Below, one piece after another: positions 42,845 through 55,612 of a DNA stretch of 64,000 bases (position 1 is the stretch's first letter; each line of letters begins with the position of its first letter). The translations under genes were made by a program, and so were the position numbers. The stretch spans positions 371,898-435,897 of the forward strand of contig NMRB01000261.1 of assembly GCA_002633025.1 (NCBI GenBank), written 5' to 3'. The stretch is from Notospermus geniculatus. Taxonomy: Eukaryota > Nemertea > Pilidiophora > Heteronemertea > Lineidae. The notes beneath the pieces were generated by a model that was given only the letters and a program-made list of their open reading frames with translations, searched no databases and was not told the origin of the DNA.

Positions 42845-44181
42845 GAGGGTTCATATCCCAGTCAAGTCGGCAAGCCCACACCTCTGGGGGTGCCTTCCGG
42901 TCAGTACTGGCCTACTGGAGGATCCCTGTCCAGTCTGCAAGCACAGACTTCTGGCGTGTCTTGGAGTCAGTCTGGAGAGGGCCGGGGGCCTACTGGAGAT
43001 TCAGGGTTCATATCCCGATGAGCAGGAGTCCAGTTTGTTATTATAGTGACTGTTTTTTTTGCTCCATCTAAACAAGCTCCAAAGGCATGCAAGGCAAATA
43101 TCTACCTTAACATTTTAGCAATTTCAAAACTTCTCTTCAGTTAGTGAAAACAAATGTAAACAATTAGTTAATTAATTATTAATTAATAACATGTACATTT
43201 TACACTCCAAACCAAGAGTTGCAAAACACAAAAGGTGCTAACTTTTTCCATAATGATTTATTCTCAGCCGTCCGGACACTGGAAAAAATTAGACAAAATG
43301 GGAGTTGGTGAATTGACGGACAAGAACACATGCGAGATCCTGCAAATGAGCATTTGATCAGTTAATTCTTCAAAACTTCTTGAAAAGGAACAAATGTATC
43401 AGTAGCACCTATGAGCTAATGACTTATTTGGGTTTAACTTGATGTTGGGAGTTTCCAAGGGCCCAAAAACCATCGCTGAAACTCATCAAAATATTTTTTA
43501 CCCTCGCACCTCGGATTGTTTAATAGTGTTAACAGTGAAGAATAGGAAAAGGAGTGGGTAAGAACTAGAGAATTTCAATATCACAGAATAATTGGCATCC
43601 ATTCTAGTAGAAGACGAATCCGTTTTCCATCTCGCCGTGTCAGTGCCACATTGCTGTTCCAGCAATCTCCAACTAAACCTGGACTGTAAGGGATTGCAAT
43701 GGCAAGGGGTTACTCCACACAAAAGAGAGACAATAGAAATGAGTGATTCTGAAAGGTTTCGTGGCCGAGATATCCATGAGTGGAAAAATAGCCTACCCAA
43801 CAAAACTGTTTCAAACAGGCACTGACTACGCATCTTGAAATACCTATGGTTCTGGTCACTTTGCCTTCGGACTACGCTCCACTCAGACAGCATAAATTGA
43901 AGGTGTAGCAATGAGGGGGTCTTTTCATTGTCTTCAGGACGTAATCGCCGTGGCAATGTGCGGTGCGAGCATGAAGCCACAACGTCACGGCAGTGTGACG
44001 TTGACGTTCTGTACAACGTCACAGTGGAAAAGTGGATACGGTCGCAGCGCCATCAAATAGTAGAAAAAATTAGGCTACCTCCTCATTCTAACCTTTGGTG
44101 TTCAAGACGTGGCAACTCAGCACAGGTTGATGGAAAAGGGATACCCTGTTATGAGAAGAGAACCATAGAATATCCACCAAC

Positions 44182-44882
44182 CTTTCTCACTGACGCTCTC
44201 ACTCTCAATCTCCGGCTCTTCGCAGCTGGAGCACTCCGGCGTCGAGCGAATCTCATCGTCCGAACTGCTCAAAGAACGCTGTCGTTGCTTCTTTCCCTTT
44301 TTATGCTTATGAGGTTTCGGTGGCGGCGGGCGTGGACAGTCAGAGGGGTCAGAACTGAGAGAATCATTACGTAACATACTCTCCATTTTTTGTCTGTTTC
44401 TTTTGGATGTTTTCGCGGCGGCTGCAGGATCTAAGTGTTGCATCTGCGTAAGTTGATCATTGTTCGGGGGTACCCCTTCTACCTCATCCTGCATGTGTTT
44501 TGTCAACATTGATGGCTTCGGGCTATGATATGGATCATAAGGCTCCATATCTTTTTGCATATGCCGTGGCCGGTCAACACTAGCAGGTCTTTGGTTATCC
44601 CTATTGCGATCTCGTTCTGAACCGTGTCGAGATCGACTCACACCCATGTCACGTTCGTCTTTAAATCCACGATCGCTCATTCTATCCTGACTCTTGTCAC
44701 TCCTATGTCGAATTTCCGATTCGTGCCGATCGCCACGCGATCGAACCGGAGTTTCTCGGTAGTCACGATAATTCTCATGTCTATGGTCAGCGGCAGGGTC
44801 ATGGTAACGATCGTGCCCTCCTAGTTCTGATATCCTGTCACTAGAGGTCTCTCTCCGTCTATCGAGCTGTTCCCTGGAATCC
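44182..44882 (-). CDS. RIMS: RIM exon: second mixed-charge linker and conserved pre-PDZ segment
   Basis: The 701-nt exon has acceptor TTTTTTCAG at 44883 and donor GAAAG|GTTGGT at 44181. The N-terminal two thirds is RD/RH-rich (SQDRMSDRGF, RSRHGSERDRNRD). The C-terminal part has the RIM signature: a Met-Leu-Arg-Asn-Asp-Ser-Leu-Ser-Ser-Asp block, then PRPPPPKPHKHKKGKK, a Ser-rich acidic stretch, and ESESVSEKG. Those blocks match the vertebrate RIM segment directly before the PDZ domain. The proline run PPPPKPHK is a potential SH3 ligand. Exit phase is 1, matching the exon at 39796. A 56-bp decayed copy of part of this exon lies at 42789-42844. Confidence 0.95.
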
Positions 44883-46646
44883 CTGAAAAACATTTGTGTA
44901 TGAATTAACATTGTAAGAAAGCTGTTGGGTCAGGGCCACATGATCTGGGAAAACTGAACTGAGAGTAGAGTATGTCGTAATTTCAAAGGACATCTGGGAG
45001 ACAATTTGAAGTCTACTCCCTAGGTCTCCATCATAAAATGAGGAGCGACCATTGGTGTCCTCAACGTCATCGTCATAAGGCCTCCGTATCCATGAGAGAA
45101 GGGCCTAGACCATGCCAGACACGCCACAGTTGGAATGAGGGACCCTGAAGATACTAGACGCACAAACTAGACACACCCCAGTTGAATACAACCACTGCGA
45201 GGGGACCATCGAGATCCCCTCCCACTCCTGAAGGATTAAACGAAAACTAAAGACACATAGATGTGGTTCGTGCTCTGGTGTGGCAACGGTAAGGTTTAGC
45301 GCACATGTCCGACAAAACTCGATCCGTTAGGGGTGTTTTTAAAGTCGACTGATCCAATGCTGTCGACTCGTCATTCAGCCAGGACAGTCGATTTTAACAG
45401 ACACCCCTAACGCATTGAGTTTGGTCGGACATGTGCGCTAAGCTTTAAGGTGTTTTTAAAGTCGACTGACCCGGCTGAATGATTGGTCGAGCAGCATTGG
45501 GTCAGTCAACTTGAACTACAACCCTACCGTTGCCGCACTGGAGCACGAACCACAGCTATGTGTCTTTAGCTTTGGAGGAGGGGCTCAGTAGGCCTACGCA
45601 TTGTTAAAAGAAGAACCCTTGTCCTTAAAGAAGCAGTTTGGGGAGGGACACCAACCAAACTGGACACACCCCAGCCCTTAAAGTGTTAACAAACCACGGA
45701 GAGGAGAGACCCTGACTGTGCTAGACAGAACTTTACATCTCCCCATAGCATGTAGTACTAAGCACATTGTATTAGCCATCGATTTTCGGAGCTGAGGCTG
45801 ACTGAACACGTCAATAGCATACCCGGTACCGTCAGCGGGTGGAATAGCAGCGTATACGTAACATACAGACGACGTGTATGGTATGATTTCAGTGTGGGTT
45901 TCGTACGAGAAACCTGGAGTGATAGACACAGAGCAGAACTGTCAGGGGAGCCAAACACATGAATATTTCCTTTTTCCTGGAATGAGCTGGAAAATGTATT
46001 GATTTTGAAAGAGGCTCGGGCGTTTGGTTGTTGACCTGTAAGGTAATGAGGCACTTCATTTGATGAAAACAAGGAGGGGCTAGTCTATCGGGTGGAATAT
46101 CAAAACTTCCACGTCAGATATTTACGGGGGTGGTTTCAGAGGGTGGAGACAGTTGGCACGAAATTGTGTTGGACTCATCCGTCAGGAGATGAAAGATGAA
46201 ACAGAGGTGAAAAAGACGAAGCAACTACTGGCATCTTAATTTTTCGAGGGAAAGAGGATGTTCAAGGTTGACATTCTAGAATAAATCTAGAAAGAGTAAC
46301 CAAAAAGTTGGATTAGTCATTCTCATCCTTCTGTCACTTTGCAGCATAATGAACTTCTCCCAAGGCTCTCAAAAGTAACAGGTCACATGGGGCAAATACC
46401 TAGTTCAGCAACCCTATTTACCTGCCTACTTTGACTTTGACCTACTGGTTCCCTACTGGAAATCAACAGGGGAGAAGCCATGTGGACCCTACCACGTTCT
46501 CAAGAATCACCCTTTAACCAAAAATGCTTTTGAGACCCCTGACCCCACAATCCACATCCCTGTATTCTTTCGTGGACATACCAACTCCAGAAGAGCGACG
46601 AAGGATCGCCAACACCGACGAGGAGAAAACAAAGATTTGTACTCAC
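44883..46646 (-). other. intron with long nested inverted repeat
   Basis: Main content is the foldback element at 45246-45577. Nothing coding recognised. Confidence 0.75.
45246..45577. mobile_element. long nested foldback element
   Basis: Outer arms CTAAAGACACATAGATGTGG and its near complement. Inner arms TTAGCGCACATGTCCGACAA and complement, with AAAGTCGACTGA words. Confidence 0.85.
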
Positions 46647-47428
46647 CTAAGTCTATCACTAGAGGGCTCTCTTCTCCTCTCCTGCGGGAGGTCATCCCGA
46701 AATCTTTCATTTGATGGTTCCCTACCCCGACGTTCCCGAGACGAATTGCGTAGCCGGTCGTCCCTATCCCGCGATATTGGTTCTTGAAACTGGTCACGAC
46801 TACGTCCATGCATATCACCTTGCCTCTCGTGAGGCTCATGAATTTCCCGCCCCATGTGATCACGTGGGGCACTATACCTGTCCTCATCGTACCGATGTCT
46901 CTCATGTCGGGGTCCGCCATGTTGACCCGTGAATTCGCCCTCCCGATGCGGCGATGCAGGACCACGTTTGTGATCCGATCCCCGGCGCTCCTGTAACGCT
47001 CGTCGTTCACTGGGATACTGGCCATGCTCAAGGCGTTCTCGATCATGCCCAGTTGAAGGCAACCGTTCTCGGCCCTGCGGAGAACGATCGCGAGTCCTCT
47101 CATGCATCTCCTTGCTCTTTGCATCAACATCACTCATAGAATACTGACGTTTTAATTCCTTCCCGAGTAAACTCCCCGTTCGTGTGACGGGCGGTTTCCC
47201 ACCCTCAGATACTCCTTTGTTCTCTTTCTCCGATGAACTCTGCCCGGAGTCTGGATGTTCTGCAAATTTTGACTTCTTATCCAAAGCACTCATAGTTTCT
47301 GATTTTTGCGGTGGCCGTGGCTGGTCCACGTCCAGTTGGACCGGTTTGGCCATGCCTCCGTGGTACCACTGGCCGGTCTTTGCCAGGATCTCCTGCTTCT
47401 TCCGACAGAGATTGCAAGACCAGACAGT
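46647..47428 (-). CDS. RIMS: RIM exon: last zinc-finger Cys pair and long mixed-charge linker
   Basis: The 782-nt exon has acceptor CCTTTCAG at 47429 and donor TTAG|GTGAGT at 46646. It opens with TVWSCNLCRKKQEILAKTG, which completes the zinc finger. About 230 residues of low-complexity linker follow, rich in Arg, Asp, Glu, His and Ser (many RD, RE, SRDR and HERQ steps). Vertebrate RIM also has a charged, disordered linker here, but the RD/RE dipeptide character is extreme and recalls mixed-charge domains of RNA-binding proteins. Length and composition are poorly conserved in the family. Identification rests on the zinc-finger half and on the phase join to the next exon (AG+G). Confidence 0.93.
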
Positions 47429-47819
47429 CTGAAAGGAATGAACGGGAAGACAGTTAGAATCCAAGCGATAAGACGTCGAGTCCAAATTATCTCAGGACTT
47501 GCTGGACACAGAATCTTTATGAAACTTTCCTCTTGATTATTCTACAAAGTGCAGGTGTGCTGGTGACAGAAAGCGTCTCATATCACATCACTAAAGCTGG
47601 TGATGACAACATTGCTGATCATGGCTTTTGCGGTCTACGTAGCCTACATTTCTACTCCTTTTTGGAGAAATGATAAATAAAAAGGCAATTTCCAGAGTGT
47701 TTGCGAATTTTCGACCCCAACCGGGGTCTTCTTCAGGCTGGTACTTTACAATCCGAAACTCTAGAACAGACTGAGCTGAAACCCTTTTTGGAGAAAGGGA
47801 GCCTTCACATTTCTGATTT

Positions 47820-47952
47820 AAGGCCCGTTTCCACATGTGCTTACTATGCTGCGTGATGCGTTAAATCTTTTGTTATTTTCCGCCGCTCTGCTTCCAAATA
47901 ATGGGTGAAGCGTCAAAACGCAGCATAAAACGCGCATGTGGAAACGGGCCTT
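47820..47952. mobile_element. foldback MITE
   Basis: AAGGCCCGTTTCCACATG and CATGTGGAAACGGGCCTT. The inner arms GCTGCGT and ACGCAGC also pair. Confidence 0.88.
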
Positions 47953-47985
47953 TGTGGACCAAAACACGGCCAAATGTAACCTTCT

Positions 47986-48323
47986 GGTCCCATATTCATA
48001 AAACCTTGCTAGTTTAGTTGGTTGCTAGTCGTGTACATCGGTCTATACAAACTGGACACTTTAGCAAGTAACTAAGCCTAGTGGACTACTCGCAGGGTAC
48101 TGATGGACGCCTCGTTTAAACACGGGTCATTGAACCATCTTTTTTGAAGATGGGGATTTGGCCTAGTGGTTAAGGCGTGCTGCCCCTTAGTGCTGGCAAT
48201 TGATGCCTCATGCGAGGGTCTGTGGGTTCGAATCTGGTAGGAAGCAATGTCTTTCACCTTAGAAACCCGATTTCTATTTCATATTCTAACTAAGCCTAGC
48301 AAGGTTTTATGAATATGGGCCCT
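47986..48323. mobile_element. MITE carrying a tRNA-like Pol III promoter
   Basis: TIRs CCATATTCATAAAACCTTGC(TAG) and complement. Inside, 48155-48244 (plus) has a perfect A box TGGCCTAGTGG and a B box GGTTCGAATC spaced as in a class II (Leu/Ser-type) tRNA. Confidence 0.8.
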
Positions 48324-49127
48324 GATGTATAGTTGTTTAGTGTTTGACAAGACTGAGATGCAACTCACAAAGTCGAAGTTTGTACAGATATGTTCAGGTT
48401 AGTATGGGATGAATATGCCCCGCTGAATCTGCACCTTAATTTCAACACATATCCTGTAACCATCCCTACAGGGTGGGTCCAGGATCCTTTGCAGGGGGTG
48501 TCTGTGGATGGTGCCAACGGGCAGCCACTGAATATGGGCACCGTACAGACCTACGCCAAGAGGCCCAAGAAATTTTCAAACCCTGAATGCTCTGAGATAC
48601 CATTTCTGACCAATGTTATCATTGGTTTTGAAGAGCAGGGAGATCCAGATCCCCTAGATCCACGGCTGTTACACGACATAAATATCAAACTCGTATGTTG
48701 GAAAATTTTTGCCAGTATACACGCAGCTTAATGTTGATTGAGCTTGATGTAAAGAGGGTGCCATCTAGTCCTTCCGGGGGCCCAATGGTGGAGAAGATGC
48801 TGGAAGTGTTAGATAACAGTTACAAGATTCACTCTTGGTGTTTAAAAGATTAAACATACACGGCGTGCAGAACGAGGAACGAGTACAGACACAGCAGACG
48901 TCATGCCAACGATAACAAGGACGAGGTTAAATTCAAATAAACAGATCAAGAAATAAACAAGAAATGTTTCGCATACAATTAGCATCGTTAATTAGTACAA
49001 ATGCTGAAAGATGAATACATGTACAGAGAATCAGTAACGGGGGATGAATTCTCCTCCTACAAAACTGTAACGAACTTGACAACTGTTGAAAATCCTGATT
49101 AGAATCCAGTGCAGGTGGGGCTGAATA

Positions 49128-49350
49128 GAGGTTCTTCACGTGACGTCACATTTCCATGACGACATGATGCCGCCATAATTGGTCATCAAAACGTCAAGCG
49201 ACATCACGGCATGAACACAGCGGCAACACACAGATCATGACGTCAGAATGTGAATGCGTGATAGTTTTGACGTCATCGCCAGCAATTTGACGGCCAACAT
49301 GGCCGATTCTTTGCAATCACGTGACCGTTGTGACGTCAGTGAAGAACCTT
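49128..49350. mobile_element. foldback element rich in TGACGTCA
   Basis: AGGTTCTTCACGTGACGTCA and TGACGTCAGTGAAGAACCT ends. The interior carries TGACGTCA (CRE) palindromes. Confidence 0.82.
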
Positions 49351-50045
49351 TATATGTGGATCGTATCCTTGAAAGTGAAAAAAGACGTTTTCATACAAAC
49401 ATAAACGACCGAAACTGCTTCTTATGAGTTAAGCAAATAGTTTGTCCGGGTTTCATCTGATATTGACGCGTATCCACTGTATGCAAATTCCGAGCCCACA
49501 TTTATTCAAATCCTCCAATCTCTACGGGACACCCAAAGTGAAGGTTCTCGGTCCAGACAGCGGCGTCCATCATTGCAAAAAACTCCGAACAGACATCACA
49601 TGCAGTGTTCAGGGACTGAATGAATGGTATTGCGGGTCCATCTCACTCATTCTATGTGTTAAAATGAACAGTTAAAGCAATTAAGCAATGGGGCAATAAT
49701 AATGAATAGCCTCTGATGAACGCTGCTGCATTTTTTCACAAATGATACAATTTCATATACAATGTATACTGGTAACTGCGCGATATCATTGTGACAATTA
49801 GTGAGCAATTTATTCCTTGACATAGTGTGGAAAGACTGAAAAAAGTCCTCATCATTCGGGAAATGACACAAGCCCAGGCAATTAGATAATGGCCCTGGTA
49901 TTGTAATAAACAAGTAGGCCTACTGTAAACTCTAAACAGATGGTGTAAATAAAAGATACTGTAAATGAATCTTTCGGCCTCGATATTCTGAATAAACCAC
50001 GATTTTGTCAGGGATGGGGATCAACCAATGATTTGATGTTGTAAA

Positions 50046-50082
50046 CAAAACAAAACAAAACAAAACAAAACAAGATGCTTTA
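50046..50082 (+). repeat. (AAAAC)n microsatellite
   Basis: Seven or so perfect AAAAC units. Confidence 0.9.
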
Positions 50083-51047
50083 AAAAAACTTAAAATATAC
50101 ATAAATTGAAAGATACCCGAAACAAATTAAGAAGCACTGTTAATAAATCAACAATCTGAAATAAGGTAATGGAATAGTTGGTCGTGTGACATGACTGCGT
50201 TCACGTTAGTATGAGTCATTTAATCGATACCGTGTCCAATGCAGTACGTAGCATATGTACAGCATCACAGGCATGCAGCGGCTATTCATGACCGTGTATG
50301 CGGTATACCGGTCGCTATGTTTGAGCATGCTCTTCATCAGCTCCGGTGACCGATCCCACATCAGCAGTAGCGTACTTGGTTGGGGAAGCAGTCTAGTATT
50401 GCTATTGGACTGGTGTATCCATGGCTAGCTCCGCATGTCCTTTCCAACAAAATGGGGATACGTGGAGGCTAAGGGGAGTTCCTTGGGTGTAGCCCTGCTC
50501 TTCTGACAGAAAAACATTTTTTGCCACCTGTTGGCAGCTGGACAGCCCGATTGTTCTTTCGGTAGCGGCTTGCCCAGAATCTCTCGTACCGGTAGTTATT
50601 AGACCTTGCTCTCATAAAGTCTCCTCCCCGTGGAGGAACTAGCCCAACAAGAGAGAAGAGGTCCAGCATCTCTGACTGCATTTGGATTCTAGCCCATGAA
50701 TGGTAGATTTACGTAGGTTTCACCAACGAAAGTTTTCCAGAACAGTCTCCGGCATCTGACAATACTGGTCTACACCAGCTTTGACATCTATCGCTCTCAA
50801 GGGCCCCATCAATAAAAGGGTCTTCCTCTACTTCAAGAAACAAACAACATTAGCTGACTCATTGCTGTTGCTGAATGCTAGGCAGTTTCATGTCAACCCT
50901 CACGATGAATCAGGGACAATTAGTGGCTTCATGCCAGAATCTTCCGGCGTCTATCTTCTTGGGGATGCAGCATTGGATCCAGTTGCTAACAAATGTGTTT
51001 ATTACTAATTCATGTACCTGGCATCCATGTGCGTGCGATACCCTCGT

Positions 51048-51210
51048 TCAATAGAGGATGTGCAGCGACGATTGTGACGTCACTGCCGCGACGAGATGCC
51101 GCCATGTTGGACGTCACGTCCAACGCATTCGTAGCTTCAGATGACGTCCAACATGGCTGACGTGCGAATTATGACGTCAATGATGACGTCACGTGAAGTT
51201 CCTCTATTGG
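51048..51210. mobile_element. foldback element with CRE palindromes
   Basis: CAATAGAGG at the left and CCTCTATTG at the right. The inside has GCCGCCATGTTGGACGTCAC and its inverted partner. Confidence 0.8.
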
Positions 51211-51600
51211 GCCAGGATGAACCCCACGCCATTGCCAAGATATCGTTCAGTTAGAACTGGGACAAAAGGTGATGCCGAAACAACTTTATGAAGTGGACAA
51301 TTCTGCTAGCTGCACAACGGAAATCCACCTCTCTCCTTCACCAGGTCCAAGTAGTAGGGTGGTCAAAAGCATGGTATGAACTTTTGGTATGCCGAACAGA
51401 ATGGACATCATCAGTTTGATGGCTCGCATGCCAGTTTTGACACTTCGTACAATCAGTCCCATCAGGCAAGCAAAGGGTGTGAAAATTGACTCAACAGATT
51501 CAGCAAGTATTACACAATAAAGAGTTATAAACAAGAACGCTCCTGGCTCATCAACTATTGATGAGGGGAAGATTCATAGGTTTCAGAAGACACGGACAAT

Positions 51601-51824
51601 GAAGCAATGTGATGTAACGGTTGTGGATGATGCAATGTGATGTAACGGTTGTGGATGAAGCAATGTGATGTAACGGTTGAGGATGAAGCAATGTGATGTA
51701 ATGGTTGTGGATGAAGCAATGTGATGTAACGGTTGTGGATGATGCAATGTGATGTAATGGTTGTGGATGAAGCAATGTGATGTAACGGTTGTGGATGATG
51801 TAATGTGATGTAACGGTTGTGGAT
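51601..51824 (+). repeat. 28-bp minisatellite, exactly 8 units
   Basis: Unit GAAGCAATGTGATGTAACGG + TTGTGGAT with A/T and C/T variants. Confidence 0.95.
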
Positions 51825-54271
51825 GAAGGAGATGTTGCGGAAAGGAGCGAATATTTCTGCTTCAGATGCCATATGAATTTTGAATTGAGTTCATAAGTCA
51901 AGGCAGGTCAAGGTCATATCTGACGAAGGAGAGGTCAAATCTCAAAGATATTCAAATCTTATGAAACCACGGAACTTTCTGCTTTTGTGTCCCCACTCCA
52001 TGTCGTCCATGACTTTCACCAGAGGAAGCTGTTATGTGATGGCACCTTTAAAAGTGGTAGTGGAACAATAATTGAATCTGTATGCTGAGATAGAACAGGT
52101 GGTTTTATGGAGTTGTATTTGATGCCATGATTCACAGCAGATGCTTTGACCCCACATTCTACAAGTCGTTAGGCAATGCAGACTTCTCTTTTGCATCTGC
52201 AACATGCTTTTATCATATCTCAAATCATCATCAGAATTTAGAATTTCCTGTACCTTGAATGTAAAATTTGATCAAAACAAGTGCAATAAAGATGTTTAAT
52301 TGAGAAAGAGAATAAAAGATAGATTCACACAAGACTTCAGAGAAAGATTTGTTAAATAGAATAAAACAAAATTAAAATACCACCCAAGTTAGGCCAAGAG
52401 AGGAGTTTTATTATCCTGATGAGTCTACACAGAATGTATTTCGTTTCTATGGAAACCAATATGGCATTGTATGGTTGCTATGGGACTGAGGTGGTTGCTA
52501 TAGTAACTTGAGCATCTCCTCTCAAGGGGTCACACAAGGGGGTAAAAAGAAAATCCAGAATTGTTACCCTTCTGACTCCTTGTTGGAGTTCCAAAAACAG
52601 TTCCTGCTCCTTACTCAGGCCAGGCTAGACATGGAAGGGAAGGCAAATTCATTTCAGTTTGAACCTTACTCCAACATTCAATTTGAGGTATTTTTTGGAA
52701 CTTTTGAAGGGCCATAGTAATGGACTGTTTGATAATCCATCAAAGGTACTTCATGTTCAGCTCAAAATTAAACTTCGAAATAGAATTCTTGAAAATTAGG
52801 TGAAACTAAAACAGGAACTGAAAATAAGATCAAATATTACATTCATGGTCTTTCAAGTTGACGATTCGAAAAACTCAGAAATCCTGCAACCTAATCCTGG
52901 GATTTCCAATACCAGTAGATACTCCACTGGGGAAGGTCGTATCATGCAAGTTTCCGATTTCAAATCATCGTCACTGGTACAGTTCGTTCGGATTCTGCAG
53001 AGTTAGGACATCAAGTGACATCTACTTGATGTCAAGTGGACATGAAGTCGATATCATGTCCTTGACTGACAGCAGACACTTAGAACCCAAAGATAACATT
53101 GGAGTGGTACCATTTCATATGTTCACAGACCATAAAGCCACTCGTGCCAGTGATCAGTGGGAGTGCAGGTCATCAAAGTAATAGCTAAATTCCATGCTAT
53201 AGAGGAATTCATAGTACAAGATAAAGCCATTACTTGAACCGACCTTGCTCCCACTGGGGAACTGTCAAAATGACATCAATGACATGACGTCAACAAGACT
53301 TCACAATGACATCAACGTCACAGTGTCACACAATTGACATCATTTTTGCCTGATATTGTGATAGAAATCATATAATTCAACAATGGTTAAAAAGATGTTG
53401 GTAAAATTACATAAGCATTGCAAAAAGTATCTTTGATAAACTTCCAATGAAATAAGAAAGCAGACGTCGGAAAAAGGAGCAGAGATATGTAAAATGCATA
53501 AAAATGATGTGTTTACATATCAAAGATTCTCTTACTTCTTCATAAGGATCCGGTTTAGTGTTTCTGTTGGTTACCGGTGACAACCAGCCCTGGAGCTGTC
53601 CACCAATCAAAATAGAGATATATAATCGGTTAATGCCGCCAGTCATATTAAACGTTTACATTTGTTTTTTTCGATTCTGTATGTGTAAAATTCAGTGCAC
53701 ACCCAGCTGAACTCAAGAGACCTGTAACAGAAGGTTATGGAAGGCATCCTGTTAAATTGGTATCAAAGGCCTTGTCTGTTTTATGAAATTATAATATTGA
53801 ATTCCTTCAGATGCATCGCATAAAACCTGAGGCGTAATCACCCAGCCGAGATGTAACCCAGCATCAGTGTCACTGGCAGCTCAGCCAGTTACTTCTTAAC
53901 ACCTGTTCCAAGTAAAAAATTTCAGATGAGGGATGACCCTGAGCTCAAAAAACAGGTACGAAATTCAGACCTGGGATCACTTGATTATAAGGCAGAGATT
54001 TGGGTGCTACACCTCTGGTACCTGGATAGATCGATGACATAGCCTGAGGGTATAAACATCCGGGTGTGACGTTGATTTTCTCACCGTCAGTGCTTCTGAA
54101 TTAGCGAAAATGTCAAAACACCACAACTTCCATGTAAAGTTTAAAGCTGGTGGTAGCACGCATACGGATCTCAGTGACATCGCATGAGCAAGCCATTTCT
54201 GCGAGCTCAAACATGTGCGTGCTACGTCATCTTTGCAAGGCTTATACGCGCTGGCGATTTCCAATCTCGCA

Positions 54272-54482
54272 GACATAAATTTGTATGTGTGCTGCCAGGT
54301 TTAGGAGTGCACGGCAGTGAGATGATTTCACTGACATGAATTTCTGTGTGTGCTGCCAGGTTTAGGAGTGCACGGCAGTGAGATGATGTCACTGACATGA
54401 ATTTCTGTGTGTGCTGCCAGGTTTAGGAGTGCACGGCAGTGAGATGATTTCACAGACATGGATTTGCATATGTGTGCTGCCT
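54272..54482 (+). repeat. 61-bp tandem repeat, 3 units and a partial
   Basis: Units start GACAT(A/G)AATTT at 54272, 54333 and 54394. Confidence 0.92.
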
Positions 54483-55153
54483 TAGCACAGGACAGGCTAA
54501 AGTCGTTTGTGGCTGAGGGGCACCCTGACATTGGTGTCTGTGTTGATCTGATTATGGCCGAGGCAACGCGAGGTTTGACTCTCCTCACCAGAAACACCAG
54601 GCCAGCTGGTTGTAATCTAACTGAGCAATGTTACAGGAGCTGATGTCAATACATTGATTTGTTTGAAAAAATTAAGTGCGTTCTCCACCCGACCATTGTT
54701 TTCTACTTGAGTTATCGATTATTACATAAAGTATATACTTATTACACCAATAATCAACTTGAACTTGATCCTATAGTGACGCCATATGTTGATACTTGTA
54801 CAGTAAGCACTATATTATGTGGTTTCATTGCAGACTGGAGCTTCAACCTGTTTCACGGATAAATTATCTTCGCCATCTTATCCAAATTATTAAATTGATT
54901 ATAATTACTTATAGGCCGTGAGACATGCCCTTTTATTTTTCAGTTTCGTAGCGTAGTTCTGGTAACTAAACATTTCCTCCTGTTTTATATGAAGATGGAC
55001 ATGCTGAACACATTCAGCTTGTTACCACACGACAAAACCTGCACATTTCCAAGATGGCCGCCCTTTTTAGAGGGCCAAAAGGGTTAACAGTAGGGGTAAA
55101 AAATTTCATGTCTTCAAATCATATCAACATGGGTATCAAATTAAAGGTCTCGG

Positions 55154-55612
55154 TGAGTACAACAACATGGCATGGGTTTCATTCCTCAAAATGTACACTG
55201 CAACCCTTGAGGGGGTCAAAAAGGGCCACAAATCCGACTTTTGACCCCTTCCCACTAGTTCCACGGGGGCTGCAGGTGGATGAAAATACTTTTTTTCAAC
55301 ATTGCTCTCATAGAGCTCCAAAATGATACCCATGATGACACCCTTTGGGTAACAGTTTTCAAGATCCCGAATTTGGACCCTTTTTGGACCCTTTTTTGGA
55401 ATGTCGAAAACTGTCACCCAAAGGGTGTCATCATGGGTATCATTTTGAAGCTCTATGAGAGCAATGTTGAAAAAAAATATTTTCATCCACCTGCAGCCCC
55501 CGTGGAACTAGTGGGAAGGGGTCAAAAGTCGGATTTGTGGCCCTTTTTGACCCCCTCAAGGGTTGCAGTGTACATTTTGAGGAATGAAACCCATGCCATG
55601 TTGTTGTACTCA
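55154..55612. repeat. 459-bp near-perfect palindrome ending at an N
   Basis: Left end TGAGTACAACAACATGGC and right end GCCATGTTGTTGTACTCA. Centre near 55383. Base 55613 is N. Confidence 0.92.

Larger units (their letters stand above)
39797..44181 (-). other. intron with SINE and exon-fragment copy
   Basis: Contains a SINE relic (about 40260-40435), TTAAT-type simple repeats (40810-40850 and 43160-43190), the 56-bp exon fragment copy at 42789-42844 and, just after it, two imperfect copies of an approximately 85-bp unit up to 43020. Confidence 0.7.

Noticed and set aside
48155-48244. Functional tRNA gene
   Set aside because: It has good A and B boxes but lies inside a MITE, and the acceptor stem does not pair convincingly. 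Treated as tRNA-derived.
48390-48731. 113-codon plus-strand frame with fairly protein-like composition
   Set aside because: No recognised family, no splice or promoter context, and it lies in the RIM intron next to a MITE. A protein search would decide.
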